DNA from: Paraburkholderia sp. C35
GTDB lineage: Bacteria > Pseudomonadota > Gammaproteobacteria > Burkholderiales > Burkholderiaceae
DNA length: 64,000 nucleotides
NCBI RefSeq assembly: GCF_003121405.1
Contig: NZ_QBUY01000004.1
Span: 159,806 to 223,805, forward strand
Reading direction: 5' to 3'
The notes beneath the pieces were generated by a model. That model searched no databases. It saw nothing but the letters and a program-made list of their open reading frames with translations, and was not told where the DNA came from. The translations under genes were made by a program, and so were the position numbers. This document shows positions 1-14,186 of the stretch, one piece after another. Position 1 is the stretch's first letter, and the number at the start of each line of letters is the position of its first letter.

Positions 1-542
1 ACGCTGTTTCACGTGAAACAGAGCGGCTGCGCACGACGTGGGTGAATCCGAAGACGCTTTCGTTTGAGGAAGCGACCGCTTTGCTCGGCAAGCCGATCGA
101 CCACGAATACAGTCTGGCCGATTTGCTGCGTCGCCCGGGCGTCTCGTACGACGGCGTTTGTGGTCTGCGAGAGGGCGCTTGTGGCCCTGCAGAACCACTG
201 GCTGAAGACGAAGTATTGCTCGCACAGATCAAGGAACAGATCGAGATCGGCGTCAAATACCAGGGTTATATCGAGCGGCAGGCTGGTGAAATCGAGCGGA
301 ATGAGGCGCACGAAAGCACCCGGTTGCCCGAGAATCTCGACTACGCAGAAGTTCGCGGATTGTCGTTCGAGGCACGTCAGAAGCTGATGCAGTTCCGCCC
401 GGAAACAATCGGTCAGGCGTCCCGTATTTCGGGCATCACGCCGGCTGCGATCTCACTGCTGATGGTTCACCTTAAGCGAGGTCTTGGACGGCGCTCACAA
501 AAGCCTGCTGCAGGTTCCGACAACCCGCCGGTGGTTCAATGA
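1..542 (+). CDS. mnmG: tRNA uridine-5-carboxymethylaminomethyl modification enzyme MnmG (GidA), 3' part
   Basis: This is the C-terminal part (about 179 codons, frame starting at base 3) of the FAD-dependent enzyme that, with MnmE, adds carboxymethylaminomethyl groups to U34 of certain tRNAs. The visible part reads [16 protein letters not shown] and then the helical C-terminal region with [17 protein letters not shown] and [16 protein letters not shown], which is typical of MnmG; in the family this region contacts MnmE. The FAD-binding N-terminus lies outside the window, so this entry is truncated by the window edge and not by mutation. Its TGA overlaps the ATG of rsmG (ATGA at 539-542), the usual mnmG-rsmG pairing. 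The first visible codons also form a perfect parS palindrome. Confidence 0.95.
   Translation, partial: AVSRETERLRTTWVNPKTLSFEEATALLGKPIDHEYSLADLLRRPGVSYDGVCGLREGACGPAEPLAEDEVLLAQIKEQIEIGVKYQGYIERQAGEIERNEAHESTRLPENLDYAEVRGLSFEARQKLMQFRPETIGQASRISGITPAAISLLMVHLKRGLGRRSQKPAAGSDNPPVVQ
5..20. promoter_or_regulatory. parS: parS centromere site (ParB binding)
   Basis: TGTTTCACGTGAAACA is a perfect 16-bp palindrome (18 bp with the flanking C and G) and equals the widely conserved chromosomal parS consensus. It lies inside the mnmG coding sequence, where it encodes VSRET, about 2 kb from parA and parB. ParB loads here with CTP and spreads, and ParA moves the origin region. I saw no other copy in this window. 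Confidence 0.93.
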
Positions 543-1216
543 CGGCGCGCTCGAACGTGAATGGCGGGCGCGACGCGCTCGCCAGTTTGCTGGACGAAGG
601 GCTGCGCGAACTGGGCATTGATCTCAGTGCAGATCAGAAGGGCAAGCTGCTCGACTACGTCGCGCTGCTCGCCAAGTGGAACGCCGTCTACAACCTGACG
701 GCGATCCGCGATCCGCGCCAGATGTTGATTCAGCACATCCTCGATTCTCTTTCGATCGTTCCGCACCTGGCCGCGCTCGGCCCGGCGACATTACTCGACG
801 TCGGATCGGGTGGTGGTTTGCCTGGCATCGTGCTCGCGATTGTTTTTCCGGACTGGTCGATCACCGTCAACGACATTGTTCACAAAAAATCCGCCTTCCA
901 GTCGCAGGCCAAGGCGGAACTTGGCTTGAGCAACCTGTCGGTTGTTACGGGGCGCGTCGAAACGCTGCGTCCGGGCGTCGAGGTGTCAGGAAAGTTTGAT
1001 GTGATCGTCTCACGCGCATTCGCAGAGCTCGCGGATTTCGTTACACTGGCCCGTCACCTCGTTGCGGACCATGGCGCGATCTGGGCGATGAAGGGCGTGC
1101 GACCCGATGCGGAAATCGAACGTTTGCCCGACGGCGCGCAGGCGAAGCAGGTGATTCGCCTCAAAGTGCCGGCATTGGACGCTGAACGGCATCTGGTCGA
1201 AGTCACGGTGCACTGA
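539..1216 (+). CDS. rsmG: 16S rRNA (guanine527-N7)-methyltransferase RsmG (GidB)
   Basis: A 225-residue SAM-dependent methyltransferase that modifies G527 of 16S rRNA. The SAM-binding motif [10 protein letters not shown] is at residues 87-96, preceded by the family signatures YNLTA (51-55) and HILDS (66-70). Length matches the family. The ATG overlaps the mnmG stop codon, so translation is probably coupled. parA follows after 49 bases, giving the common mnmG-rsmG-parA-parB arrangement. Nothing looks broken. Confidence 0.96.
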   Translation: MTARSNVNGGRDALASLLDEGLRELGIDLSADQKGKLLDYVALLAKWNAVYNLTAIRDPRQMLIQHILDSLSIVPHLAALGPATLLDVGSGGGLPGIVLAIVFPDWSITVNDIVHKKSAFQSQAKAELGLSNLSVVTGRVETLRPGVEVSGKFDVIVSRAFAELADFVTLARHLVADHGAIWAMKGVRPDAEIERLPDGAQAKQVIRLKVPALDAERHLVEVTVH

Positions 1217-1265
1217 ATTTCCAATCGAAACTTGATTAAACAGGCTGCAAAGGGACACCTAAAAG

Positions 1266-2036
1266 ATGGCAAAAATCTTCTGCGTTGCGAACCAGAAGGG
1301 TGGAGTCGGCAAAACGACGACCGCGGTCAATCTCGCCGCGAGCCTCGCATCGCAGGGACAACGAGTCCTGCTCATCGATCTCGATCCGCAAGGCAACGCC
1401 ACCATGGGCAGCGGCATCGACAAGGCGGCTTGCGAACACACGGTGTACGAAGTGCTGGTCGACGGCGTGTCGGTTGCCGACGCGCGCGTGAAGCCAGAAT
1501 CACTTTCATATGACGTATTGCCCGCAAACCGTGAACTGGCGGGCGCCGAGGTCGAACTCGTCAGCATGGACAACCGCGAGCGGCAACTCAAGGAGGCGCT
1601 CGCGAAAGTCGTGCAGGACTACGACTTCGTGCTGATCGATTGTCCTCCCGCGCTGTCTCTGCTGACGCTGAACGGCTTGTGCGCCGCGCACGGCGTCGTC
1701 ATTCCGATGCAATGCGAATATTTTGCGCTGGAAGGCCTGTCGGACCTGGTCAACACGATCAAACAGGTGCACGCTAACCTGAATCGTGACCTGAAGGTGA
1801 TCGGCCTGTTGCGCGTGATGTTCGATCCGCGCATCACGCTGCAACAGCAGGTGTCGGAACAACTGAAAGAGCACTTCGGCGACAAGGTATTCGACGTCGT
1901 CATTCCGCGTAACGTGCGGCTTGCCGAGGCGCCGAGTTATGGCTTGCCTGGCGTCGTGTTCGATAGCGCGTCGCGAGGCGCGCAGGCTTATGTGCAGTTC
2001 GGCGCGGAAATGATCGAACGGGTGCGCGCGCTATGA
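1266..2036 (+). CDS. parA: chromosome partitioning ATPase ParA (Soj family)
   Basis: A 256-residue deviant Walker-A ATPase. The P-loop KGGVGKTTT is at residues 11-19, and LLIDLDPQGNAT supplies the A' motif at about residues 35-46. The short N-terminus without a helix-turn-helix matches chromosomal Soj/ParA proteins rather than plasmid ParA types that have a DNA-binding N-terminus. It acts with ParB on parS to move the replication origin. It lies directly upstream of parB with a perfect parS about 1.2 kb away, so the partition system appears complete. Confidence 0.95.
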   Translation: MAKIFCVANQKGGVGKTTTAVNLAASLASQGQRVLLIDLDPQGNATMGSGIDKAACEHTVYEVLVDGVSVADARVKPESLSYDVLPANRELAGAEVELVSMDNRERQLKEALAKVVQDYDFVLIDCPPALSLLTLNGLCAAHGVVIPMQCEYFALEGLSDLVNTIKQVHANLNRDLKVIGLLRVMFDPRITLQQQVSEQLKEHFGDKVFDVVIPRNVRLAEAPSYGLPGVVFDSASRGAQAYVQFGAEMIERVRAL

Positions 2037-2074
2037 CGCAACGCCAATCATCCAAAGCGGATCGAGGAACCACG

Positions 2075-2965
2075 ATGAACGCAGTAGCACGGAAGAAAGG
2101 GTTGGGCAGGGGACTGGAAGCGTTGCTCGGCGGAAGCGCGGACATCACGGAAGCAGTGAAGATCGACACTGCGCCTCACACGCTGCCGCTCGACAAGATG
2201 CAGGCGGGCAAGTACCAGCCGCGTACGCGCATGGACGAGGGCGCGCTGCAGGAACTCGCGGCCAGCATTCGCGCGCAGGGTTTGATGCAGCCGATTCTCG
2301 TGCGACCGGTTTCCGCGGAGAAGTTTGAAATCATTGCTGGTGAACGGCGTTTTCGCGCTGCGCGTCTTGCGGGCCTCGAAGAAGTGCCGGTTCTGGTGCG
2401 CGACGTGCCCGATCAGGCCGCGGCCGCGATGGCGCTCATCGAGAACATCCAGCGCGAGGATCTGAATCCGCTGGAAGAGGCGCAAGGTATCCAGCGCCTG
2501 CTCGACGAATTCAATTTCACGCACGAGCAGGCGGCCGAATCGGTTGGCCGTTCGCGTAGTGCGGTGTCCAATCTGCTGCGTCTGCTGAACCTCGCTTCAC
2601 CCGTGCAAACGATGCTGCTCGCCGGCGACCTCGACATGGGCCACGCGCGCGCACTGCTTGCCGTCGATGCCGCCACGCAGATCACGCTGGCCAATCAGGT
2701 CGTCAACAAACGCATGTCGGTGCGTGAAACCGAGAAGCTGGTCACGGCGACCACGAAAGCCGTGCCTGCCGTCAAGGCGAAAGCAAGCAACGACGGCGGC
2801 CGTGACACACGACGACTCGAAGAAGAATTGTCCGATCTGCTTGCCGCAACGGTGAAGATCAAGCTCGGACGCCGCGGGCGAGGGCAGGTGCTCGTCGATT
2901 TCGGCGATCTCGACGCGCTGGAAGGCATTCTCGTCCGCTTGCGCGGCAACACGGCGCCTGCATAA
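2075..2965 (+). CDS. parB: chromosome partitioning protein ParB (CTPase, parS-binding)
   Basis: A 296-residue ParB/Spo0J protein. The N-terminus KKGLGRGLEALLGG is the usual ParA-contacting segment. GERRFRA at residues 89-95 is the CTP-binding box and ENIQRE (about 122-128) the next family motif, followed by a helix-turn-helix with SVGRSRSAVSNLLRLLNL that reads parS. An in-frame start at 2033 overlaps the end of parA, but the ATG at 2075 is preferred because GAGGAACC lies just before it and the protein then begins with the conserved ParB N-terminus. The C-terminal dimerisation domain is intact. Confidence 0.95.
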   Translation: MNAVARKKGLGRGLEALLGGSADITEAVKIDTAPHTLPLDKMQAGKYQPRTRMDEGALQELAASIRAQGLMQPILVRPVSAEKFEIIAGERRFRAARLAGLEEVPVLVRDVPDQAAAAMALIENIQREDLNPLEEAQGIQRLLDEFNFTHEQAAESVGRSRSAVSNLLRLLNLASPVQTMLLAGDLDMGHARALLAVDAATQITLANQVVNKRMSVRETEKLVTATTKAVPAVKAKASNDGGRDTRRLEEELSDLLAATVKIKLGRRGRGQVLVDFGDLDALEGILVRLRGNTAPA

Positions 2966-2976
2966 AAATCCCACTG

Positions 2977-4125
2977 ATGCCGGCAGCCGAGCACGCGCTA
3001 AAACCACATCGCAACCTGTTCCGCACGATCATCCACTATGTAGCGAAAGAGCCGGTCCTTACCGTGCTCGTCGCTGCATTGATCGTGCTGCAGGTTTTTC
3101 ATCCACGTCCGTGGGGAACGTTGCCGGCGCTGGTCGACTGGCAAACGGTGATGACGCTTGCCGGTCTTCTTGTTCTGACTAAAGCTGTCGAATATTCAGG
3201 ATTCCTGATGTGGCTCGCGCATCGCGTGGTCCATCGTATCCGCTCGCAGCGAGCGCTCGCGTATCTGTTGATTGCGCTTGCAGCAGCACTGTCCACATTG
3301 CTCACCAACGATGTCGCGTTGTTCGTCGTCGTGCCGCTCGCGTTGTCGCTGAATGAGCTGACGCCGCTGCCGCTCAAGCGCCTCGTCATTTTCATCGCGA
3401 TTGCGGTGAATGCGGGCTCGATCCTCACACCATTGGGAAATCCACAGAATCTGTTCTTGTGGCAGACGAGCGGCGTTTCATTTGGCGGTTTCGTCGTGGC
3501 GCTTGCGCCGCTGTGTATCGTGCTGATGGCCATGCTGTACCTGTTGGCCACGTTTTCGTTCAAGCGCACCACATTGGATCTTTCCAACGACACGGAACCG
3601 CACCCCGTCGATCGACCGTTGCTCGCTGTCGCCGCTGTGCTGTTCATAGCGTTTGTTCTGCTAGCCGATGCGCACAGGGCAGGGATAGGACTGATCGGTG
3701 TCGGCGTCGGATTTATCTTCTGGCGCCCCAAGATCGTTCTGAAGATCGACTGGCTATTGCTGCTCATCTTCGTGTTCATGTTCATCGTGCTGAGAAGCGT
3801 CGCAGCGTTGCCTTGGGTGCATCACGCTGTCGGCCAACTGCACCTTGCGACGCCGCTGCGTGCCTACACGGCGGGCGCCGTGTTGTCGCAATTCATCAGC
3901 AATGTGCCGGCTGCCATCATGCTCGCCGAGTTCTCGAAGGATTGGCGTGCGCTCGCGTTCGGCGTCAGCGTCGGCGGCTTTGGATTCGCGATCGGCTCGC
4001 TCGCGAATCTGATTGCAATGAGGCTTTCAGGAGAGCGTGGAATGTGGACGCAATTCCACCTATTTTCGATCCCGTTCTGGGTGGTCGGCGGTGCGCTCGG
4101 CGGCTGGCTCCTGTTGCATTTTTGA
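2977..4125 (+). CDS. SLC13/ArsB-superfamily (CitMHS-type) membrane permease
   Basis: A 382-residue polytopic membrane protein with roughly ten hydrophobic segments. Two conserved blocks, STLLTNDVALFVVVPLA and NAGSILTPLGNPQN, match the ion-transporter superfamily that includes ArsB, NhaD and the citrate/anion permeases (the TNDV and GNPQN re-entrant-loop signatures). The substrate cannot be told from sequence: anion, sodium-proton or arsenite transport are all possible. It starts 11 bases after parB and may be cotranscribed with it, although no convincing Shine-Dalgarno is seen before the ATG. Confidence 0.8.
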   Translation: MPAAEHALKPHRNLFRTIIHYVAKEPVLTVLVAALIVLQVFHPRPWGTLPALVDWQTVMTLAGLLVLTKAVEYSGFLMWLAHRVVHRIRSQRALAYLLIALAAALSTLLTNDVALFVVVPLALSLNELTPLPLKRLVIFIAIAVNAGSILTPLGNPQNLFLWQTSGVSFGGFVVALAPLCIVLMAMLYLLATFSFKRTTLDLSNDTEPHPVDRPLLAVAAVLFIAFVLLADAHRAGIGLIGVGVGFIFWRPKIVLKIDWLLLLIFVFMFIVLRSVAALPWVHHAVGQLHLATPLRAYTAGAVLSQFISNVPAAIMLAEFSKDWRALAFGVSVGGFGFAIGSLANLIAMRLSGERGMWTQFHLFSIPFWVVGGALGGWLLLHF

Positions 4126-4298
4126 CACTCCTGCGCGCGGCAAAATGACACTTGCAATCGCGCTGCTTTACCACACCCCGACCCGCATTTCCCGGTCTCC
4201 CGCGACCGCCTTACATTTGAAGTGCGACACCCGCAACATCAGAGTTTTCCCGTATCGTGAAGCACCGTTTCATGCGGGTTATTGGTCGGGCTAAAGTC

Positions 4299-4327
4299 TT
4301 GAATTGCCTGCAACTATCGCTTACAAT
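4299..4327 (+). promoter_or_regulatory. sigma70-type promoter of the atp operon
   Basis: TTGAAT (4299-4304) and TACAAT (4322-4327) are separated by exactly 17 bases, matching 4/6 and 5/6 of the sigma70 -35 and -10 consensus. Transcription would start near 4334. This lies downstream of the longest possible atpI start (4257), so it argues that the real atpI start is further in. Predicted from sequence only. Confidence 0.7.
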
Positions 4328-4406
4328 CGCCCGGATTTATTTGCTAGGCAACCCCGTAAGCGCTGCGAAAGCTGGCGGGCTGAACAGGACTTTGCGGAAC
4401 ACTGCG

Positions 4407-5964
<1,558 letters not shown>

Positions 5965-6006
5965 CGTGGCGTCGTAGAGAAAGAATCAGAGTTTCTAGAA
6001 TCGTAG

Positions 6007-6321
<315 letters not shown>

Positions 6322-6382
6322 GGTTCCTCGGAAGTGCGCGCCTGACCTATAACTGGTAAGGGCGCAAAGCGGAACGGGCACT

Positions 6383-6415
6383 AAGGCGCTGATCGACTGA
6401 ATCGATGAGCGCCTT
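6383..6415 (+). other. strong mRNA hairpin between atpE and atpF
   Basis: AAGGCGCTGATCGA and TCGATGAGCGCCTT pair at 13 of 14 positions around a 5-base loop (6397-6401). No uridine tract follows, so it is not a standard terminator. Its place just after the subunit-c gene suggests a processing or 3'-protection element that helps set high atpE expression; this role is inference. Confidence 0.7.
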
Positions 6416-6456
6416 GCCGTTTCCCCCTCCGATCAAGCAACGTTTAAGGAAACACC

Positions 6457-6927
6457 GTGAATCTCAACGCAACCCTGTTTGCGCAAATGGTCGTGTTCCT
6501 GATCCTCGCGTGGTTCACGATGAAGTTCGTGTGGCCGCCGCTGATCAACGCCCTCGACGAGCGCGCAAAGAAGATCGCCGACGGTCTCTCGGCCGCTGAA
6601 AAGGGCAAAGCGGAACTCGAAGCCGCGCACAAGCGCGTCGACCAGGAACTCTCCTCGGCACGTAACGAAGGCCAGCAACGCATCGCTGACGCAGAAAAGC
6701 GTGCAGTCGCGGTCGCCGACGAAATCAAGGCACAGGCGCAAGCTGAAGCAGCACGCATCATCGCTCAGGCGAAGGCTGACGCTGACCAGCAGATCGTCAA
6801 GGCGCGTGAAACGCTGCGTGGCGAAGTCGCAGCGCTCGCTGTGAAGGGTGCCGAACAGATCCTGAAGCGCGAAGTCGACCAGGCGGCTCACGCCGACCTG
6901 CTGAATCAACTCAAAGCCGAGCTCTGA
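6457..6927 (+). CDS. atpF: ATP synthase Fo subunit b
   Basis: A 156-residue stator subunit with one N-terminal membrane helix ([19 protein letters not shown]) and then a long charged, Ala-rich coiled coil ([16 protein letters not shown] onwards) that dimerises and reaches to F1. It starts with GTG at 6457, with AAGGA at 6446-6450 at good spacing. Length equals the usual 156 residues. Two bases separate it from atpH, indicating coupling. Confidence 0.96.
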   Translation: MNLNATLFAQMVVFLILAWFTMKFVWPPLINALDERAKKIADGLSAAEKGKAELEAAHKRVDQELSSARNEGQQRIADAEKRAVAVADEIKAQAQAEAARIIAQAKADADQQIVKARETLRGEVAALAVKGAEQILKREVDQAAHADLLNQLKAEL

Positions 6928-6929
6928 TC

Positions 6930-7469
6930 ATGGCCGAACTTGCAACCATCGCCCGTCCGTACGCAGAAGCGCTGTTTGGCGTGGCCGAAGCTGGTGACAT
7001 CGCCGCCTGGTCCACGCTCGTGCAGGAGCTGGCACAGGTTGCGCGTCTGCCCGAAGTGCTGTCGATTTCCTCGAGCCCGAAAGTCAGCCGTGCACAGATC
7101 AGCGACCTGCTGCTCGCCGCGGTGAAATCGCCGCTCAAGGACAATGCGCAAGCGAAGAATCTGGTTCAGATGCTGGTCGACAATCATCGTCTGCCGCTTC
7201 TGCCGGAAATCGCCACGCAGTTCGAAGAGTTGAAGAACGCCCGCGAAGGTGCGGCCGATGTGCTGATCGTCAGCGCATTCCCCCTCGAAGGTGCGCAGCT
7301 GGACGACCTCGTCGCAAGCCTCGAACGCAAATTCAAACGCAAGCTGAAGCCGACAGTCCAGGTGGACTCGTCGCTGATCGGCGGCGTTCGCGTGACGGTC
7401 GGCGACGAAGTGCTCGATACCTCGGTCCGCGCGCGGCTCGCCAGCATGCAGACGGCTCTGACCGCCTGA
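6930..7469 (+). CDS. atpH: ATP synthase F1 subunit delta
   Basis: A 179-residue peripheral stalk subunit. The N-terminus [19 protein letters not shown] is the typical delta/OSCP start, and the C-terminus with [17 protein letters not shown] and [11 protein letters not shown] matches the family signature that contacts subunit b. It lies between atpF and atpA as in other proteobacterial operons. Confidence 0.96.
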   Translation: MAELATIARPYAEALFGVAEAGDIAAWSTLVQELAQVARLPEVLSISSSPKVSRAQISDLLLAAVKSPLKDNAQAKNLVQMLVDNHRLPLLPEIATQFEELKNAREGAADVLIVSAFPLEGAQLDDLVASLERKFKRKLKPTVQVDSSLIGGVRVTVGDEVLDTSVRARLASMQTALTA

Positions 7470-7527
7470 AGCCCTCACGTGGCTGTGGCGGCTGGCACGC
7501 AACAGAATTGACTATCAGGAGCGAATA

Positions 7528-9069
<1,542 letters not shown>

Positions 9070-9103
9070 TCCGCGAGTGATCCGCAAGGCATAAACGGAC
9101 CTT

Positions 9104-9143
9104 GAAGCAGCGTGGGCACGTGAAAGCATGTCCGTGCTGCTTC
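9104..9143 (+). other. intercistronic hairpin between atpA and atpG
   Basis: GAAGCAGC (9104-9111) and GCTGCTTC (9136-9143) form a perfect 8-bp stem that extends inward by about seven more pairs, three of them G-U, around a loop near CGTGAAAGCA. No T-run follows. The atpG ribosome binding site AAGGAG (9148-9153) begins 4 bases after it, so the hairpin could affect atpG translation or mRNA stability. Confidence 0.6.
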
Positions 9144-9159
9144 GATCAAGGAGCAAGCA

Positions 9160-10047
9160 ATGGCTGGAATGAAGGAAATTCGCGGCAAGATCAAGAGCGT
9201 GCAAAACACGCGCAAGATCACCAAAGCGATGGAGATGGTGGCCGCATCGAAGATGCGCCGCGCTCAGGAGCGCATGCGCGCTGCTCGCCCGTACGCCGAC
9301 AAGGTCCGCGATATCGCTGCGCACATGAGCCGTGCAACGCCGGAATACCGTCACCCGTTCATGGTGACGAACGAAGGCGCGAAGTCGGCAGGTTTTATCC
9401 TTGTCACGACTGACAAGGGTCTGTGCGGCGGTATGAACACGAACGTGCTGCGCGCTTCGCTCCAGAAGTTCAAGGAGCTCGAAGGCCAGGGCAAGACGGT
9501 CGAAGCGACGGCAATCGGTGGCAAGGGTCTGGGTTTCCTGAACCGTCTGCGCGCAAAGGTCGCGTCGAATGTCGTGCAACTGGGCGACACGCCGCACCTC
9601 GAGAAGCTGATCGGCGCGGTGAAGGTTCAGCTCGACCTGTACTCGGAAGGCAAGGTTTCCGCCGTGTACCTCGCGTACACCCGCTTCGTCAACACGATGA
9701 AGCAGGAAGCGGTGATCGAGCAGCTGCTGCCGCTGTCGGCTGAGCAGTTCGAGCGCAAGGACGATACGGACAACCCGACGCCGGCTACCTCGTGGGACTA
9801 CATCTACGAGCCGGACGCGCAAACCGTCGTCGACGAACTGCTGGTGCGTTATGTCGAAGCGCTGGTCTATCAGGCCGTCGCGGAAAACATGGCGTCGGAA
9901 CAGTCGGCACGGATGGTCGCCATGAAGGCCGCTTCGGACAACGCGAAGACGGTCATCAACGAACTGCAGCTCGTGTACAACAAGAGCCGTCAGGCAGCGA
10001 TCACGAAGGAACTGTCGGAAATCGTCGGTGGCGCCGCGGCAGTCTGA
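9160..10047 (+). CDS. atpG: ATP synthase F1 subunit gamma
   Basis: A 295-residue central rotor shaft. The N-terminal helix [20 protein letters not shown] and the C-terminal helix with [19 protein letters not shown] are the conserved coiled-coil ends that sit inside the alpha3-beta3 ring, and [11 protein letters not shown] is a family block. AAGGAG at 9148-9153 supports the ATG start. Confidence 0.97.
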   Translation: MAGMKEIRGKIKSVQNTRKITKAMEMVAASKMRRAQERMRAARPYADKVRDIAAHMSRATPEYRHPFMVTNEGAKSAGFILVTTDKGLCGGMNTNVLRASLQKFKELEGQGKTVEATAIGGKGLGFLNRLRAKVASNVVQLGDTPHLEKLIGAVKVQLDLYSEGKVSAVYLAYTRFVNTMKQEAVIEQLLPLSAEQFERKDDTDNPTPATSWDYIYEPDAQTVVDELLVRYVEALVYQAVAENMASEQSARMVAMKAASDNAKTVINELQLVYNKSRQAAITKELSEIVGGAAAV

Positions 10048-10120
10048 CGCTAACGTCGACACGCGGAAGCGCCATCAGGCGAGTCCACCGGAACTGCGCC
10101 CTGCGCGAGTGAAGAATTGA

Positions 10121-11533
<1,413 letters not shown>

Positions 11534-11683
11534 AGGCTGGGTGTAACGAAGCGGGCGCCGGCTCGCGCACGGTGGTTGTCGAAAGACGGCCACCGGGCAA
11601 AGCGGGCGCCTCGACATACACTCAACCAAAGGCCCAGAGGCGGACGCTCAGGCGTCAACTCTGGCCGACAGGAGTCGACATAA

Positions 11684-12109
11684 ATGGCAACCATCAAGGT
11701 AGACGTCGTCAGCGCGGAAGAGCAGATCTTCTCGGGCCAGGCGAAGTTCGTTGCGCTTCCGGGCGAAGCGGGCGAGCTCGGTATTCTGCCGGGCCACACG
11801 CCGCTCATCACGCGGATTCGTCCGGGTGCGGTGCGCATCGAATCGGAAAGCGGTGAAGAAGAGTTCGTGTTCGTCGCTGGCGGCATTCTCGAAGTCCAAC
11901 CCGGCGCGGTGACGGTTCTGGCCGACACGGCAATCCGCGGCAAGGATCTCGACGAAGCGAAGGCCGAGCAGGCACGCAAGCGCGCAGAAGAAGCGCTGCA
12001 AAACACCGGCTCGAACCTCGAATACGCGACTGCGCAAGCAGAACTGGCGTACGCGACGGCACAGCTGGCGGCGATCCAGCGTCTGCGCAAGCTGCGCGGA
12101 CAGCAGTAA
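11684..12109 (+). CDS. atpC: ATP synthase F1 subunit epsilon
   Basis: A 141-residue subunit: an N-terminal beta-sandwich ([19 protein letters not shown], then [19 protein letters not shown]) followed by a two-helix C-terminal domain (residues about 88-141, Ala- and Glu-rich) that can inhibit ATP hydrolysis. It is the last gene of the operon and is followed by a strong terminator. The 150-base gap after atpD contains a moderate hairpin (CCAGAG 11634-11639 with CTCTGG 11659-11664) but no second gene. Confidence 0.96.
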   Translation: MATIKVDVVSAEEQIFSGQAKFVALPGEAGELGILPGHTPLITRIRPGAVRIESESGEEEFVFVAGGILEVQPGAVTVLADTAIRGKDLDEAKAEQARKRAEEALQNTGSNLEYATAQAELAYATAQLAAIQRLRKLRGQQ

Positions 12110-12122
12110 GCAGCACAATCGA

Positions 12123-12150
12123 AAGCAGCCCTTGTGGCTGCTTTTTTTTT
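12123..12150 (+). terminator. intrinsic terminator of the atp operon
   Basis: AAGCAGCC (12123-12130) and GGCTGCTT (12136-12143) form an 8-bp stem with a 5-base loop, followed by a run of T to 12150. It lies 13 bases after the atpC stop codon. Confidence 0.92.
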
Positions 12151-12310
12151 CGTCTTCTACTTGACGTTTACGGAAAGGTCAGCAAAATCATACCGATGCC
12201 CGAAACAGCTAGAAAGCTGCGGGTAAGACTTGATGCCGGACGAATCGTCGCCGGAGCACAATCGGTCGCAAACGCATTTCAATACTGGATTCACCTCTGG
12301 AGACAACAGC

Positions 12311-14041
12311 ATGGCAACGCAAGCTGCAGGAGAGGGCGCGCTCATCGAGCCGAAAGATGGGCTGTCGTACGTGCGCGGTTCCACGGAAGTGCCGCTCAGC
12401 GAATTGCCCGTCGGGCAGTTCCTTGTCGAGACGGCTCAGCGCTTCCCGGAACGCCCGGCCGCGGTGTTTCGCGAGCAGGACATTCGCTGGAGTTGGCGGG
12501 AGTTTCAGCAGGAAGTCGACATTTTGGCGACGGGCTTGCTGGAATTGGGCATCCAGAAGGGTGACCGCGTCGGCATCTGGTCGCCGAATCGCATCGAATG
12601 GTTGATGGCGCAGTTCGCGACGGCGCGGATTGGCGCAGTCATGGTGAACATCAACCCCGCCTATCGGCTTGCCGAGCTCGAATACGCGCTGAACAAGGTG
12701 AGTTGCAAGGCGATCATCTCCGCCGAGAAGTTCAAGACGTCGATGTATCTGCAGATGCTGCAGGAGCTCGCTCCCGAGCTCGCGACAGCCACTCCCGGCG
12801 ATCTTCACGCAGCGCGATTGCCTGACCTGCGTATCGTGATTCGCATGTGCGACACCGAAACGCCGGGCATGCTGACTTTCTCCGACGTGATCGAAAGCGG
12901 GCGTGCGGTCTTCGATCCCACCAGGCTCGATGCGATTGGCGCGACGCTCAATCCGAACGATCCGATCAACATCCAGTTCACGAGCGGTACGACGGGAAAT
13001 CCAAAGGGCGCGACGCTGACGCACCGGAACGTGGTGAACAACGCACGCTATATCGCGATGGCGATGCGACTCACCGAAGAGGACTCGCTGTGCATTCCCG
13101 TGCCGCTCTATCACTGCTTCGGAATGGTGCTGGCCGTGCTGGCGTGCGTCTCCGTGGGCGCCGCGATGGTCTTCCCCGGCGAAGCCTTTGATCCGGGCGC
13201 GACGCTGCGTGCCGTCTCCGAGGAGAAATGCACGGCGTTGCACGGCGTGCCGACCATGTTCATCGCCGAACTGGATCATCCGGATTTCGCCAGCTTCGAT
13301 CTGACGCGCCTTCGTACCGGCATCATGGCGGGTTCCCCGTGCCCGATCGAGACGATGAAACGCGTCGTGTCGCAGATGCATCTCGCTGAAATCACGATCG
13401 CTTATGGAATGACAGAGACAAGTCCGGTCTCGTTCCAAAGTTCGACGACCGATCCGCTGGACAAGCGCACGACAACCGTCGGCCGGATTCAGCCGTATCT
13501 CGAAGTGAAAGTGGTTGATCCGCTCGGCAATATCGTTCCCGTCGGTGAAACGGGCGAGCTGTGCACACGTGGTTATTCGGTGATGAACGGCTATTGGGGC
13601 GACGAAGCGAAAACACGCGAAAGCATCGTCGATGGCTGGATGCACACCGGCGATCTAGCAACCATCGACGCCGACGGCTACTGCAACATCGTCGGCCGGC
13701 TGAAGGACATGTTGATCCGCGGCGGCGAGAACATTTATCCGCGCGAGATCGAAGAGTTTCTGTTCCGCAATCCGAAGATTCAGAGCGTGCAGGTATTCGG
13801 CGTGCCGGACGCCAAGTATGGCGAAGAGGTGTGCGCGTGGATCGTCTTGCGCGGCGGTGAATCACTCACGGCGGAAGACGTGCAGGAATTCTGCCGCGGC
13901 CAGATTGCTCACTACAAGATTCCGAAATACATCCGCTTCGTCGATGAACTGCCGATGACGGTAACGGGCAAGGTGCAGAAGTTCGTGATGCGCGAGCGCA
14001 TGATCGATGAACTGCATCTGAAGGAAGGCAAGACGGCCTGA
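12311..14041 (+). CDS. AMP-binding acyl-CoA synthetase (fatty-acid CoA ligase, ACSF2-like)
   Basis: A 576-residue adenylate-forming enzyme that activates a fatty acid to acyl-AMP and then acyl-CoA. The phosphate-binding loop [13 protein letters not shown] is near residues 223-235, YGMTETSPV is the A5 motif, and [14 protein letters not shown] with [16 protein letters not shown] covers the A7-A8 hinge; TVTGKVQKF holds the catalytic lysine near the C-terminus. The frame is open from 12230, but GGAG before the ATG at 12311 and the normal N-terminus favour 12311. Chain-length preference cannot be told from sequence. It stands alone between two terminators. Confidence 0.9.
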   Translation: MATQAAGEGALIEPKDGLSYVRGSTEVPLSELPVGQFLVETAQRFPERPAAVFREQDIRWSWREFQQEVDILATGLLELGIQKGDRVGIWSPNRIEWLMAQFATARIGAVMVNINPAYRLAELEYALNKVSCKAIISAEKFKTSMYLQMLQELAPELATATPGDLHAARLPDLRIVIRMCDTETPGMLTFSDVIESGRAVFDPTRLDAIGATLNPNDPINIQFTSGTTGNPKGATLTHRNVVNNARYIAMAMRLTEEDSLCIPVPLYHCFGMVLAVLACVSVGAAMVFPGEAFDPGATLRAVSEEKCTALHGVPTMFIAELDHPDFASFDLTRLRTGIMAGSPCPIETMKRVVSQMHLAEITIAYGMTETSPVSFQSSTTDPLDKRTTTVGRIQPYLEVKVVDPLGNIVPVGETGELCTRGYSVMNGYWGDEAKTRESIVDGWMHTGDLATIDADGYCNIVGRLKDMLIRGGENIYPREIEEFLFRNPKIQSVQVFGVPDAKYGEEVCAWIVLRGGESLTAEDVQEFCRGQIAHYKIPKYIRFVDELPMTVTGKVQKFVMRERMIDELHLKEGKTA

Positions 14042-14065
14042 CGCAACTTCGCCGGACGAAAAGAA

Positions 14066-14100
14066 AAACGCCGTGTGCACTGCACACGGCGTTTCCTTTT
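14066..14100 (+). terminator. intrinsic terminator after the acyl-CoA synthetase gene
   Basis: AAACGCCGTGTGCA and TGCACACGGCGTTT are perfect inverted repeats around one base (14080), followed by a T-rich stretch CCTTTTT. It starts 24 bases after the stop codon. The A-rich left flank means it could also work on the minus strand. Confidence 0.9.
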
Positions 14101-14159
14101 TGGTACTAGACGCCCGTTCGCGCAGGGCTGCTAGATAGCGCGCAAACGTTTGGCGAGGC

Positions 14160-14186
14160 AAAAAAAAAGCGGGCCTGGAGCCCGCT
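14160..14186 (-). terminator. minus-strand intrinsic terminator
   Basis: Read on the minus strand, AGCGGGC-TCCAG-GCCCGCT is followed by a run of nine T (plus-strand A-run 14160-14168). No annotated minus-strand gene ends near it: the closest, the PheC-like gene, ends about 640 bases away. It therefore probably ends a separate minus-strand transcript from 14.2-14.5 kb. Confidence 0.8.
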
